From Aliirhizobium smilacinae (GTDB taxonomy: Bacteria > Pseudomonadota > Alphaproteobacteria > Rhizobiales > Rhizobiaceae), in contig NZ_VDMN01000005.1 in NCBI RefSeq assembly GCF_006335145.1, positions 338,510-402,509 of the forward strand: 64,000 nucleotides of DNA, in the 5' to 3' direction. Of the stretch, positions 33,801 to 43,577 are shown piece after piece. Positions within the stretch are counted from its first letter, which is position 1; every line of letters begins with the position of its first letter. Made by a program: the position numbers and the translations under genes. The notes under the pieces are model-generated. The model had not been told where the DNA came from, made no database searches, and saw nothing but the letters and a program-made list of their open reading frames with translations.

Positions 33801-35222
33801 ATGCCAGGGCAGATACAGGTTTGGGAAAAGGATCCCGCGTCAGGCCTGCTCGTTAGCGCGCCCAAACCCGATGTGACGCAAATTCCGTTCGGTTTTTCAT
33901 TTCCGTTGCCCGAACTCCCTGTCGATCCGGATACCACGACGCGCAACTTCCGATACTGGAATGCTGCCGAGGCTCTCAGACGCGGCGCCGACTTCTGGGC
34001 GGTTGCTCTAGCGCCCAAGGCAGACTGGCATTGCGGCTCCCGCATCAGTGTCAAGCTGTCGAATGTCCTCAGCTGCTGGAATGCGGAATATAATCGTCAA
34101 TCGCTTATCTTCTACCGAGGTCAGCTGAAACCGGGAATTTTCCTATATACGGCAGATAGTGCCGACATTCTCTGTCACGAACTCGGGCATGCAGTTCTTG
34201 ATACCGTTCAGCCTCCACTATGGAGTTTATGCGATACGGAGATTGCTGCGTTCAAAGAAGCATTCGGAGACTTGAGCGCCATTTTGTGTGCGCTTCAGGT
34301 CGAGACGATCCGGGTTGCCATCCTAGCGGCCGGCGCCGGTGAGATTTTCTGCAATTCGCGGCTTTCGCGCATCGCAGAAAAATTTGGCTCGGCGCTTTAC
34401 ACTCTCTTTCCAAATGATGCGGAACCGGATTGCCTTCGCAACGCTTATAATGCGTTCTGCTACACACCACCGTCCACTCTTCCTTCCAACGGCCCCTCCT
34501 CGATATTGACGGCCAAACCGCATTCCTTTTCGCGGATTTTTACTGGGGCTATGCTGGAGATACTGTCCGGAATGCTGGCTTTGCATCCTGCGCCCACTCC
34601 AAATCTTTTGCGGGATGCGACCTTGGATTTGAGAGACATCATCATTGAATCTGTCAGATCTGCTCCTTTCGTTCCGCAGTATTATGCCGCGCTTGCGACG
34701 GAGATGGTGCTGGCGGCCGGAAGCAGAAATCCCGCCTATACGGCCATCTTTCGCGGCGTGTTTGTCAGACGGCTGATACTCGCGCCGAATTCCCCGATCG
34801 AGCCGCCATTGGTGCCGTTGGTCGAGGGGCAGATAGATGTGGCCATCAGGAGCGAAGAGCGTCGCTCCTCGCCGCGGCTCATTTCGATTTTGATATCCCA
34901 TTATAGCATTGATCAGCCGATCGTCGTCGAGGCACCCGCAGATCCCTCGGAGAGCCGGGCCCGGAGTGGCGTGCCTGAGGGCGGCGCATTTTCTCCCCTG
35001 ACGGCTCAAGAGGCTGCACGGACATTCGTGGAGCGTTTGTTCATGGAAGGATTGGTCGAATTCGGCCAGCCTGAAGACGGGGATATTCCGGGTGATGATG
35101 GCGAGGAAGATCGATCACCCAGCCGCGCCACTCATCGGTTGGAACACATTGATGGGCAGCTGCATCTGAAAAGAATCCGAGTTCAGTGCAGCCATTGTAT
35201 GGACGAATGTCGCTCCAAATAA
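33801..35222 (+). CDS. Thermolysin-like zinc peptidase-like protein
   Basis: A 473-residue protein without signal peptide. CHELGHAVLD carries the zinc motif HExxH (His126, Glu127, His130), and FKEAFGDLSAIL supplies the third ligand Glu153 and Asp157 in the arrangement of gluzincins such as thermolysin (NEAxSD). The distance is 23 residues against 20 in thermolysin. The rest resembles no family I can name. The C-terminal 90 residues are acidic and low in complexity and end with CSHCMDEC, a possible metal-binding cluster. GGGAGGGG stands just ahead of the ATG. It starts a three-gene run with an exported NTF2-like protein and a haem-motif protein. Activity is likely but unproven. Confidence 0.7.
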   Translation: MPGQIQVWEKDPASGLLVSAPKPDVTQIPFGFSFPLPELPVDPDTTTRNFRYWNAAEALRRGADFWAVALAPKADWHCGSRISVKLSNVLSCWNAEYNRQSLIFYRGQLKPGIFLYTADSADILCHELGHAVLDTVQPPLWSLCDTEIAAFKEAFGDLSAILCALQVETIRVAILAAGAGEIFCNSRLSRIAEKFGSALYTLFPNDAEPDCLRNAYNAFCYTPPSTLPSNGPSSILTAKPHSFSRIFTGAMLEILSGMLALHPAPTPNLLRDATLDLRDIIIESVRSAPFVPQYYAALATEMVLAAGSRNPAYTAIFRGVFVRRLILAPNSPIEPPLVPLVEGQIDVAIRSEERRSSPRLISILISHYSIDQPIVVEAPADPSESRARSGVPEGGAFSPLTAQEAARTFVERLFMEGLVEFGQPEDGDIPGDDGEEDRSPSRATHRLEHIDGQLHLKRIRVQCSHCMDECRSK

Positions 35223-35235
35223 AAGGGAGGCGTTG

Positions 35236-35838
35236 ATGCCGGTGCTATATCAGAAGCTTTTTGCTGCCGACGCTATGAGGGCTGCTTTTGCAATCGCAAC
35301 GGCGGGTGGCCTCATATTCGCCGCCGATCAGGCGCAGGCCGTTGATTGTGTCAACAAGCCGAGCCAAGGATGGGTGGAAACTGCCAATGATCCGCCTGCT
35401 GCAGATGAGCGCGCGATCATCAAGTTGATCCATCTCTACAACTGGGCATTGGACAAGCATGATTCCGCGATGCTGGTTGATCTTTTTTCGAGTTCCGTTT
35501 TCTACGAGTTGTGTAATGCGGCCGGCGAACAGCTTACTCAGAAGAACGGGGAGGGACAGCTGCAGGGCTATCTGAACGATTACTTCGACGAGTTTGACGT
35601 TTACAAGAGCCAGCCACGCCACATTGAGAGCAATACTCTTCTTCACGCGGTCGACGCCAATACCGTGCAGGGCAAGACAACGGTCGTGGTGACGCTTCAG
35701 CATTCCGATATCGAGACACCGGTGCTTGATTACACCGGTGTACTCCGGACCGAGTTCGAGAAGTTGGCGAATGTCTGGCGCTTTTCCAAAATGACGCTGA
35801 TCGTCGATGGCCCCCAGCTTACATTGCGAGCCCGATAA
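35236..35838 (+). CDS. Exported SnoaL/NTF2-like protein
   Basis: A protein of 200 residues with a signal-like N-terminus (MRAAFAIATAGGLIFAADQAQA, cleavage before VDC) followed by an NTF2-like domain of about 130 residues: ADERAIIKLIHLYNWALDKHD, then LVDLFSSSVFYE, is the standard helix and strand pattern of SnoaL-like folds. Such domains bind small molecules or act as enzymes; the function here is unknown. GGGAGG precedes the ATG at 35236; a TTG three bases earlier is possible. It lies 13 bases after the peptidase-like gene and 17 before the haem-motif gene. Confidence 0.75.
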   Translation: MPVLYQKLFAADAMRAAFAIATAGGLIFAADQAQAVDCVNKPSQGWVETANDPPAADERAIIKLIHLYNWALDKHDSAMLVDLFSSSVFYELCNAAGEQLTQKNGEGQLQGYLNDYFDEFDVYKSQPRHIESNTLLHAVDANTVQGKTTVVVTLQHSDIETPVLDYTGVLRTEFEKLANVWRFSKMTLIVDGPQLTLRAR

Positions 35839-35855
35839 AGGCCGGGAGAATGGTG

Positions 35856-37895
35856 ATGCGGTCTTCCGGCCAGATCACCATGATGGTGGCCGTATTCGTG
35901 GTGATGTTCGGCTCTCTGGCTTCGAACGGGCGCATCGAACATGCGATCAGCGATCCAGATTCTCAGAAATCGAATAAAAGGCTGGACAGCCGCGCCTGTA
36001 AACGGGATGCGTTCTGTGACCGAACGATCGGTTGCGTTGCGCCCACGCAAGACCACAAGCGATATTTGAGCGATCTGGAAGCCTTTCGGATGTGCAGACG
36101 TCTGACGCTGCAGTCAAACAGTGCCAGAGCAGGAAACATCAGGCCGGTCGGCTACCGACCTGCCGGGGCCGAAGAACTGCTGTTAGCGGAAACGGTCAAA
36201 CAGTGGAACGGCACCTATCTCTGGGCGCCCGCGTCGGCAAGTACCGATACGGTTACTCGTTTCGGCGACGAGATGCGCGCCGTATTCGGCGAAATCCCGG
36301 AGGGCGATTGTTCTGATGACGCAGCCACAATCGTACCGGTACAGATCGATGGAAATATCGTCGATCTGAAGCCAAACCTGGGCAAGGATGGGCATCCGCT
36401 CGAATTCGAGCACCGTGATCCCGCGGGAAATTTCGTAAAATGGACCGCCGATATTTTCCAATGCGACAAACCCTCGCTTGCCGGAAGCGCCTCCTATTGC
36501 GGTATCAACTCGCGGCTGACGCGGCGTGAAAGCGGCCCCGTTGAGTGGCTGTTCTTCTGCCGTAAATCGGGGCCTGGTGGAGAAGTGCAGCCTACTCCCT
36601 ACTGGCAGCGTTCCAATCCCAAATTCGCGCTGTTCGGAGTGATCGGCTACAACCGCCTTACGGGCGAGATCGCTTTTTTCGACGGCAGGAAGGATCGCGG
36701 TGAGTTCGACTGGTCGACCCGTTTTGCTCCACCCGGGGGCCGCTCCTATGCGGATCATGAGGGCCGCACGGCCGCCGAGGCGCTTTATGATCCAACGTTT
36801 CAGATAGAATGCTCTGCCTGCCACGATAACAAAGGGCCTTACGTCATTACGCCTAGTATCCAGCAGGCGCGTGTCGGATTCGCCGGCACGCACGATTTGA
36901 CGAAGGCTGCCTTCAGCCTCGGCACCCTGCTTCCTTCATTGCCGCGAAATCGCTCGACGCCGTTTCGAGTGATTGGATCGGGCTATACCGCCACCCACCG
37001 CGTCGCGCTTAGCCGCGCCATGACCATCCGGGACCCGACAGGCAATTGTACCGGCTGCCACACGCTGACGACACAGGTGACTGGTCAGCGCTTTGCCGCC
37101 GATGCGGTGGGGCTGGCGCCCAGCATCCAACAGCCGGACAGATCGCAATATCTGCAACTGCTGGCAGAACAGCGCAAATTGCGCGAAATCGACACGCATC
37201 GCACCCAATGGGCAAGCCGGTCGGGCGAGGGGCGAATCCATCCCTGGATGGTGCCGATCGAGGGGAACGACCTTGCGGGCTTTGCTTCGGAAATCAGCTC
37301 TTCAGACTGGGAGATCCTCAGCAATTGCCTTTGGAACGCCGGCGGAGCGGAATGTGACTACCGACCTTTGTACACCTCTTGCCCAAAGCCCGGTGCGGCA
37401 GACGGCGATACGTCCGAGCCTTCCGGCCTCACCGCCCGGGTGTTGCCCCTCACGGTTGCGGAGGTGAATGGCTATCGCCTGCTCCGGCTGACCTGGAAAT
37501 ATCTCAATGGTTACGGCTCGATACCGCAACGGGACGACGTCCGTTTCGACGTTGCCGTAAAATCCGTGGAGATACCGGCCGCTGGTGGCACGGCTTTGTA
37601 CGAAAGCTACCCCTCGATTGAGGAGGTTACCGGCAATGGCTTCGTCGATCTTGTCGGCGAAATCGGAACTTCGGGGACGTCGATACTCGTTCGCAACCTG
37701 TCCTATCTCGGACATGCGAAGTTTACCGATCCTGTGCCGTCTGCAGATCCGCGACACTTTCAGCTCGATCTGCCCGGAAGGTGCAATCGGCGCTATCTCG
37801 TTCGGATCGCGCCAAAACGATATTGTTTCGACCAGCAGGTGCTGGCCTATGGGCCCAAGGACTACCTCACCTATGTCGATGTCCGATGCGGCTGA
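35856..37895 (+). CDS. Large protein with two haem c-binding motifs
   Basis: About 679 residues, exported: a hydrophobic segment (MMVAVFVVMFGSLA) follows the start. Two CxxCH motifs, CSACH near residue 319 and CTGCH near residue 398, are expected to attach haem covalently in the periplasm. The first 110 residues hold several extra cysteines (ACKRDAFCDRTIGC, FRMCRR) that could form disulfides. The remainder is not recognised; the C-terminal third looks like beta-rich sequence. The ATG at 35856 fits the GGGAG site better than an in-frame ATG six bases earlier. It may be an electron-transfer or sensor component acting with the two genes upstream. Confidence 0.7.
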   Translation: MRSSGQITMMVAVFVVMFGSLASNGRIEHAISDPDSQKSNKRLDSRACKRDAFCDRTIGCVAPTQDHKRYLSDLEAFRMCRRLTLQSNSARAGNIRPVGYRPAGAEELLLAETVKQWNGTYLWAPASASTDTVTRFGDEMRAVFGEIPEGDCSDDAATIVPVQIDGNIVDLKPNLGKDGHPLEFEHRDPAGNFVKWTADIFQCDKPSLAGSASYCGINSRLTRRESGPVEWLFFCRKSGPGGEVQPTPYWQRSNPKFALFGVIGYNRLTGEIAFFDGRKDRGEFDWSTRFAPPGGRSYADHEGRTAAEALYDPTFQIECSACHDNKGPYVITPSIQQARVGFAGTHDLTKAAFSLGTLLPSLPRNRSTPFRVIGSGYTATHRVALSRAMTIRDPTGNCTGCHTLTTQVTGQRFAADAVGLAPSIQQPDRSQYLQLLAEQRKLREIDTHRTQWASRSGEGRIHPWMVPIEGNDLAGFASEISSSDWEILSNCLWNAGGAECDYRPLYTSCPKPGAADGDTSEPSGLTARVLPLTVAEVNGYRLLRLTWKYLNGYGSIPQRDDVRFDVAVKSVEIPAAGGTALYESYPSIEEVTGNGFVDLVGEIGTSGTSILVRNLSYLGHAKFTDPVPSADPRHFQLDLPGRCNRRYLVRIAPKRYCFDQQVLAYGPKDYLTYVDVRCG

Positions 37896-38031
37896 GCTTG
37901 CATTCGGCAGGCGACGGACCTGACGCTTGGCATCGACAAAATTCTGAATATTTCTTATCCTTCATGTAGCCTGCTGAAATTGGTGCGCATGCCGAAGCGC
38001 CCGATCTTCGTCGCCCTGTGAGGGAGCTGCG

Positions 38032-41000
38032 ATGAGTAACATCGACAAATGGCTGATCGACATAGGACTTGCGCATCTCGCGCAGACCTTTGCTCGCGCC
38101 GAGATCGATTTCGAGGGACTGAAACTCGTCACAGATCAGGACCTTCGGGAGATGCAGATCCCGGTCGGACCGAGGCGAAAGTTAATTGCTGCGCTTACGG
38201 CGATGAGCCACCCGCCGGCAGCCGCGCTTAAAGATGGACAACGCGAGCGCCGCCAACTGACGATATTGTTCTGCGATATGGTGGATTCCACCCGCTATGC
38301 TGCCCAGCTAGACCCGGAGGACTTCAGCGAGCTCACTCAAAACTACCTTGCTCGATGCGGCACGATTGCGAGATCTCACGGAGGGTTTGTCGCAAACTAC
38401 GTTGGCGACGCGCTCCAGGTTCTGTTCGGCTATCCACTGGCCGAAGAGGATGATGCAGAGCGTGCGCTTGCCCTGGCGCTGGAGCTCGTAGAGGCGGTTC
38501 CCCGGATCGAGACCCCCGATGGCGTCCGGCCGGAGGTCCGGATAGGCATCGCCAGTGGTCTTGTCGTTGTCGGCGATGTTAGGGGAGCGCCGAAAGGAGT
38601 GTCTACCGTCGCCTTTGGGCCGGTACCAAACCTTGCGCAGCGACTGCAGGCACTCGCCGATCCGCATACAATTGTCGTCGACCAAAACACTTACGCCTCT
38701 GTTCGACGCTCGTTCGGATTTCAAGATCTCGGCGTCATCGACTTGAGGGGCTTTTCCGAACCGACCCATGCCTGGCGTGCCGGCAAGCCTCTGGACGGCG
38801 GCACCCGATTTGGCGGAGCCAAGCTTACGCGGTTTGTCGCTCGCAAAAAGGAGATCGAAAAAGTTCTGGAGCTATGGCAGCAAGTTTCTGCCGGTCGCTC
38901 CGCCTCATGGCTTGTTCTGACAGGAGAGCCGGGTATCGGAAAGTCGAGGCTCATTTTTGAAGTGGCAAGGAGGCTACCGGCAGCACGAACTTTGACGGCG
39001 CAATGTCACGCCGCCCATTCCGACAGCGCCCTTTTTCCCTTCCTTCAGCTGCTGCGTCAGGAGTGCTCTTTCTCAGGCGCACCGCCTGTCGCCGCAAGAG
39101 AGAAGCTGAAGACGTTGCTGGCTGCGAACAGCATACCCCTGGCAGATTCCATGCCGATAATGACAAGGCTTCTCGGGATGGATACGTCGGGCTATCTGCC
39201 CAGCCCTCTTACAGTGATCGAGCAACAAACCATCGTCCGCAAGACTTTCCTTGATTGGCTGCATCGGCTCGCTCATCAGGAACCTCTCCTGCTGGCGATC
39301 GAAGATGCCCAATGGATGGACCCCTCGTCCATCAATCTTCTCGAAGCGCTTTATGAGGAAAATCCGGATTTTCCGGCTCTTGTGCTGATAACGACCCGCG
39401 ACAAAAGGATGAGACTTGGACAATCGCAAGCCAGCCTTGAAACCATGCCTGTCAAACGGCTCACCAGCAAGCAGGCTAGCTCACTCCTCGATAGCTTCGC
39501 ATCCGGCGTGAAACTGGTTCCAGGCGTCTATCATTCCGTTCTAGGCAAGGCGGAAGGTGTGCCACTCTATGTTGAAGAACTGGCGCGTTCAGCACTGGAT
39601 TCTGTGGTCGCCGGCGATGGAGCGAAAGATGGACATGAAATCGGACTGGTCGTTCCGAACAATCTGCAATCCGCATTGCTTGCACGACTGGACAGGCTAG
39701 GCGAAGGCAAAAGAATTGCCCAGATCGCTGCTGTGATCGGCCGCGAGTTCGACATTGCGATGCTGGCTGATGTCGCAAATGTACCGGCCGATTTGTTGGC
39801 ACCGCAACTGGAACGGCTGACAGAGGTTGGCCTGATCGCACATCAGTCGCTGGGGGATCGACCGAGATATGCTTTCGCGCATGTCCTTATTCAGGAGGCC
39901 GCGCGAGGAACGTTGCTTCGGGAGATGCGCCGGCAACTCCATGCGAAGGTCGCAGCGTTTATCGAACAAGCGCAATCGGACGTGGCAATCGAGCATCCGG
40001 AAATATTGGCGCAGCACACTGCGGAGGCCGGGAATTACGAGCGTGCCGCCGATCAATGGTTGGCGGCTGGTATCAAGGTCGGGCAGACATGGGCGAAAGT
40101 CGAGGCGGCGAACATGTTCACCAAGGGGCTGGACTGTCTGCGCAGGCTGCCTCCGTCATCTCACCGTGATGGCAAGGAATTGCGGCTGGAACTTGAGCGT
40201 GGTGACGTCTTGTACGCAGCCCGCGGTTACGTTACCCGCGAGGGAAGCGCCGCTTATCGCAATGTCATGAGGCTAAGCGAAACCCTCGGCGATGCCGAAG
40301 CCGCCATCCGCGCGCTTGATGGACTTTTCGGCACGGCGTTCAACTCTGCCCGTTTCAACGATGCCGAATGGGCCAGCAATCAGCTTCTGGCGATTGGCCG
40401 GAAACAGGACAATATCAAAGCTCTCGTTCTCGGCACGCAGTTTCTGGGCATGTGCGCTTTCGCGCGCGGCCGGCTCCGGCAGGCTAAGGCCTATCTCGAT
40501 CAGGCGCTGGGATACCGATCGGCTGCCGATGTCGTTGGAAGCGATTATCCCAGCATGTCGATGATCTACCTTTCCTGGACGCTTCAGCTACTCGGCTACG
40601 AGGACGACGCGATGAGGCTCTTCCTGGAGGCTGAGGCAGAGGCACGCCGGCAGGCGGACTACCGACTCGCAGCCTGCCTTGGTGATGGCTGCATACTTAT
40701 GGCCCTGCGGCACGATCTTGAACTGGTGGCGCCGATGGTCGAAGAACTGATTCCTCTGGCAAGCCGTAACGGCTTTCAACTCTGGCAGAATATGGCGGAG
40801 TTCTTTGAAGGCTGGATGTTGGTCATGACCAATCGCAGCGCAGCAGGGCTTCAGCAAATGCGACGCATCTGCGACACCATGGGCGAACAAGAAATAGACA
40901 AGACATGTTTTCTTGGCATTCTCGCTGAAAGCTATCTCAGCCTGGGATTAGAAGACGAGGCGATGCGAACGATCGAGCAAGCACTCTCTCTGGCCGAGAG

Positions 41001-41220
41001 AACCGGCGAACGCTATTTCATCGCCGAACTGCTACGACTGAGCGGAGAGCTGCAAGCACGCGCAGTCGCGGGAATACCCGAAGCGAAGGCGGACCTGCGT
41101 AGATCGGCAGCAATCGCGCGCCGGCAGGGAGCAAAAACGTGGTTGATCCGAACGAAGCGGGCGCTTTTGGCGTTGGACGGCAATCAGGCTGCAGCATCAG
41201 GACATCACGCTGCCAGCTAG
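38032..41220 (+). CDS. SAM domain / class III nucleotide cyclase / NTPase / TPR protein
   Basis: A 1062-residue cytoplasmic signalling protein. Residues 1-60 form a SAM domain (WLIDIGLAHLAQTFARAEID). Residues about 73-250 are a class III cyclase domain with metal-binding Asp82 (LFCDMVDST) and Asp126 (NYVGDALQVLFGYP), and the Asn and Arg of PNLAQRLQ that complete the active site. An AAA/STAND-type NTPase follows, with Walker A GEPGIGKSR near residue 297 and Walker B LLLAIEDAQWMD near 420. The C-terminal 400 residues are helical repeats of TPR type. The active-site residues suggest it makes cAMP or cGMP. It begins 136 bases after the haem-motif gene, so it may have its own promoter. Confidence 0.87.
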   Translation: MSNIDKWLIDIGLAHLAQTFARAEIDFEGLKLVTDQDLREMQIPVGPRRKLIAALTAMSHPPAAALKDGQRERRQLTILFCDMVDSTRYAAQLDPEDFSELTQNYLARCGTIARSHGGFVANYVGDALQVLFGYPLAEEDDAERALALALELVEAVPRIETPDGVRPEVRIGIASGLVVVGDVRGAPKGVSTVAFGPVPNLAQRLQALADPHTIVVDQNTYASVRRSFGFQDLGVIDLRGFSEPTHAWRAGKPLDGGTRFGGAKLTRFVARKKEIEKVLELWQQVSAGRSASWLVLTGEPGIGKSRLIFEVARRLPAARTLTAQCHAAHSDSALFPFLQLLRQECSFSGAPPVAAREKLKTLLAANSIPLADSMPIMTRLLGMDTSGYLPSPLTVIEQQTIVRKTFLDWLHRLAHQEPLLLAIEDAQWMDPSSINLLEALYEENPDFPALVLITTRDKRMRLGQSQASLETMPVKRLTSKQASSLLDSFASGVKLVPGVYHSVLGKAEGVPLYVEELARSALDSVVAGDGAKDGHEIGLVVPNNLQSALLARLDRLGEGKRIAQIAAVIGREFDIAMLADVANVPADLLAPQLERLTEVGLIAHQSLGDRPRYAFAHVLIQEAARGTLLREMRRQLHAKVAAFIEQAQSDVAIEHPEILAQHTAEAGNYERAADQWLAAGIKVGQTWAKVEAANMFTKGLDCLRRLPPSSHRDGKELRLELERGDVLYAARGYVTREGSAAYRNVMRLSETLGDAEAAIRALDGLFGTAFNSARFNDAEWASNQLLAIGRKQDNIKALVLGTQFLGMCAFARGRLRQAKAYLDQALGYRSAADVVGSDYPSMSMIYLSWTLQLLGYEDDAMRLFLEAEAEARRQADYRLAACLGDGCILMALRHDLELVAPMVEELIPLASRNGFQLWQNMAEFFEGWMLVMTNRSAAGLQQMRRICDTMGEQEIDKTCFLGILAESYLSLGLEDEAMRTIEQALSLAERTGERYFIAELLRLSGELQARAVAGIPEAKADLRRSAAIARRQGAKTWLIRTKRALLALDGNQAAASGHHAAS

Positions 41221-41386
41221 GAAGAAGTTGATGTCATTCGACCGAACCAGCTGGCTCGCGAGGAGGCACTGGTGCCTTCAGCGCCGGTTTGCGTTCGTCA
41301 TCAAACATTCACACGCGCTTCAAGAAACTGTCGCTTGCGATTGCTAGCTCAATCTCATTGCAATTTCACTTGCATTGGAGATGCAG

Positions 41387-42646
41387 ATGTCACGAAAATT
41401 TCAGAGCACAGTTGTAGCCAGTATGATCGCCCTCGTCGCCAGCGTTGGGGCCGCCGAGGCTGCAACGACGGTAAAATTCTGGCATAGTTTCAACAAGTCG
41501 AGCGGTCAGGCACTGGATAAGATCATCGCCAACTTCGAGGCCGCCAATCCGGGTATCGATGTCGAGGCCGAGTTCATCGGCAATTACAACGATATCATTG
41601 CAAAGTTGCAGGCCGCGATTCCGGCCCGTCGCGCGCCGGATGCCGTTATTCTGGAAGTTACTCGCTACGGCCTGTTCGCCAACAACAATATCCTGACGAA
41701 CCTGACGCCTTATTTCGATGCCGATCCGCTAAAGGCAGATCTCTACGACTATGCGCAGGAAGTCGGTGTGATCGGCGGCAAGAACTATATCGTTCCGTTC
41801 AATTCCTCGACACCGGTTCTCTATTTCAACAAGGATATCTTCCAGCGCGCCGGCCTTTCGGCGGATACGCCACTGAAGACATTCGATGAAATCACGGCGG
41901 CGGCCAAGACGATAAGCGAGAAACTCGGTTCGGAAGGTATTTCCGGCATCGCTGCTCCCGGACAATTCGCTCGCTGGGGTCTTGTCATGGCAAACGACAG
42001 CGAATTGGTCGATCCCAAATCAGGTGAGATCCTTCTCGACAAGCCGAATACGATCGAAGCCTATCAGTGGATGGCATCGCTGGTTCATGAAAACAAGGTC
42101 GCCTCGCCGGATGGCGTGACGGAAGAAGACAATGGTCGCGACGCCTTCCTCGCCAAGAAGGTCGGCATCATGTTCAATTCGACCGGCAATTACGGAGAAT
42201 CCAAAAAGGCGATCGGTGACAATCTCGTCGTCCGCCCAATGCCCTGCAATAAGGCCTGCTCGGTTCCGATCGGCGGCGCGGGTATCGGCATCATGGCGAC
42301 GTCGCCGAAGGATGTTCAGGACGCAGCCTACAAGTTCGTCAGCTACGCTGCATCGCCCGAGGCCAATGCGATCTGGTTTGCTGCCACTGGTTATCTGCCG
42401 ATCAACAAGAAAAGCGTAGCACTTCCTGTCGCCAAGGAAGCGCTTGCAACGCAGCCGGGTATCGAGGTTGCGATCGAGTCTCTGCCGAACGCCCATGGGC
42501 GTGCACGCTCGACCGTCGTCACCTGGATGCGGACCACCGAGTACAAGATGTGGCAGGCGATGGCGCTCGGCCAGCGGAAGGTCGACGAAACGATGAAGGA
42601 CTTCGCCGAGCAGACGCGCGCCGAAGAAAAGCGCGTCGGCAACTGA
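41387..42646 (+). CDS. Glycerol-3-phosphate/sugar ABC transporter, substrate-binding protein (UgpB-like)
   Basis: Periplasmic binding protein of 419 residues in family 1. The signal peptide is VVASMIALVASVGAAEA, with the mature start ATTVKFWHSFN. The ATG at 41387 sits six bases after GGAG; in-frame ATG/TTG codons slightly upstream are less well placed. Resemblance to UgpB (FWHS opening, IAKLQAAIPARRAPD region) together with the glycerophosphodiesterase in the operon suggests glycerophosphodiesters or glycerol-3-phosphate. A genome usually also has a canonical ugpBAEC set, so this may be a paralogue with another ligand. Confidence 0.82.
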   Translation: MSRKFQSTVVASMIALVASVGAAEAATTVKFWHSFNKSSGQALDKIIANFEAANPGIDVEAEFIGNYNDIIAKLQAAIPARRAPDAVILEVTRYGLFANNNILTNLTPYFDADPLKADLYDYAQEVGVIGGKNYIVPFNSSTPVLYFNKDIFQRAGLSADTPLKTFDEITAAAKTISEKLGSEGISGIAAPGQFARWGLVMANDSELVDPKSGEILLDKPNTIEAYQWMASLVHENKVASPDGVTEEDNGRDAFLAKKVGIMFNSTGNYGESKKAIGDNLVVRPMPCNKACSVPIGGAGIGIMATSPKDVQDAAYKFVSYAASPEANAIWFAATGYLPINKKSVALPVAKEALATQPGIEVAIESLPNAHGRARSTVVTWMRTTEYKMWQAMALGQRKVDETMKDFAEQTRAEEKRVGN

Positions 42647-42707
42647 TCCTCTCTAAAGGGCACCGGCGGAGACGAGATTTTCTCGCTCTGCCGGTGCGGT
42701 TCCAATC

Positions 42708-43577
42708 ATGCTTCGCAAACTTACGCCTTACCTCTTCGTGGCACCGTTGATGATTTCCATCGCGTTGTTCACCTATATTCCGATCCTCGCGAGCCTTAAT
42801 CTGAGTGTCCGGGAGTGGAATTTTCTCTCTCCCGACATGCCGTTCGTTGGACTTCGCAATTACGAGCAATTGCTGTCCTCTCGCGAATTGTGGAATTCGC
42901 TCTGGGTCACGACGCTCTTCGCCGTCCTGTCCGTGCCGCTGCGTCTTGCTTTGGCTCTTCTTATCGCCAGCTATCTGGTTCGCGAGTCTGTGCATTCCCG
43001 GCTTCTGCGCGGCGCATTGTTTCTGCCGTCGGTAACGTCGACGGTCTCGATCGCCGTTGTCTTTTCCTGGGTGTTCTCGACGGATTACGGCATGGTCAAT
43101 GCGATCCTCGGCACGCTTGGCCTCGGCAAGGTGCAATGGCTGCAGGATCCCTATCTCGCACTCTGGGTGCTGATCTTCGTCAATACCTGGAAGCAGATGG
43201 GTTATGACATTGTCATCTATATAGCCGGGCTTCAGGCCATCCCGCGGGAACTCTATGATGCAGCTTCCGTCGATGGCGGTCGCCGTTTCCACGTCTTTCG
43301 CCGGATCACGATGCCGCTGGTCATGCCAACGACCTATTTCCTTCTGGTCATTTCGGTCATCGAAGCGTTTCAAGTGTTCACGATCGTAAACGTCATGACC
43401 CGAGGCGGCCCCGCCGGCGCAACCGATATGCTGGTCAACCTGCTCTACGAGATCGGGTTCGTGCTGTTCGATATCGGACGTGGTTCCGCGCTCGCGGTCA
43501 TGCTGTTCGTCCTGCTTGTCGCACTGGCGATACTCAAATCCCGCATCATCGGCAGAAAGGTGCATTATGAAGCCTGA
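42708..43577 (+). CDS. ABC transporter permease (UgpA-like)
   Basis: Inner-membrane permease of 289 residues with six helices and the EAA loop DAASVDGGRRFHVFRRITMP. It begins 61 bases after the binding-protein stop and overlaps the next permease by 11 bases. Confidence 0.87.
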   Translation: MLRKLTPYLFVAPLMISIALFTYIPILASLNLSVREWNFLSPDMPFVGLRNYEQLLSSRELWNSLWVTTLFAVLSVPLRLALALLIASYLVRESVHSRLLRGALFLPSVTSTVSIAVVFSWVFSTDYGMVNAILGTLGLGKVQWLQDPYLALWVLIFVNTWKQMGYDIVIYIAGLQAIPRELYDAASVDGGRRFHVFRRITMPLVMPTTYFLLVISVIEAFQVFTIVNVMTRGGPAGATDMLVNLLYEIGFVLFDIGRGSALAVMLFVLLVALAILKSRIIGRKVHYEA

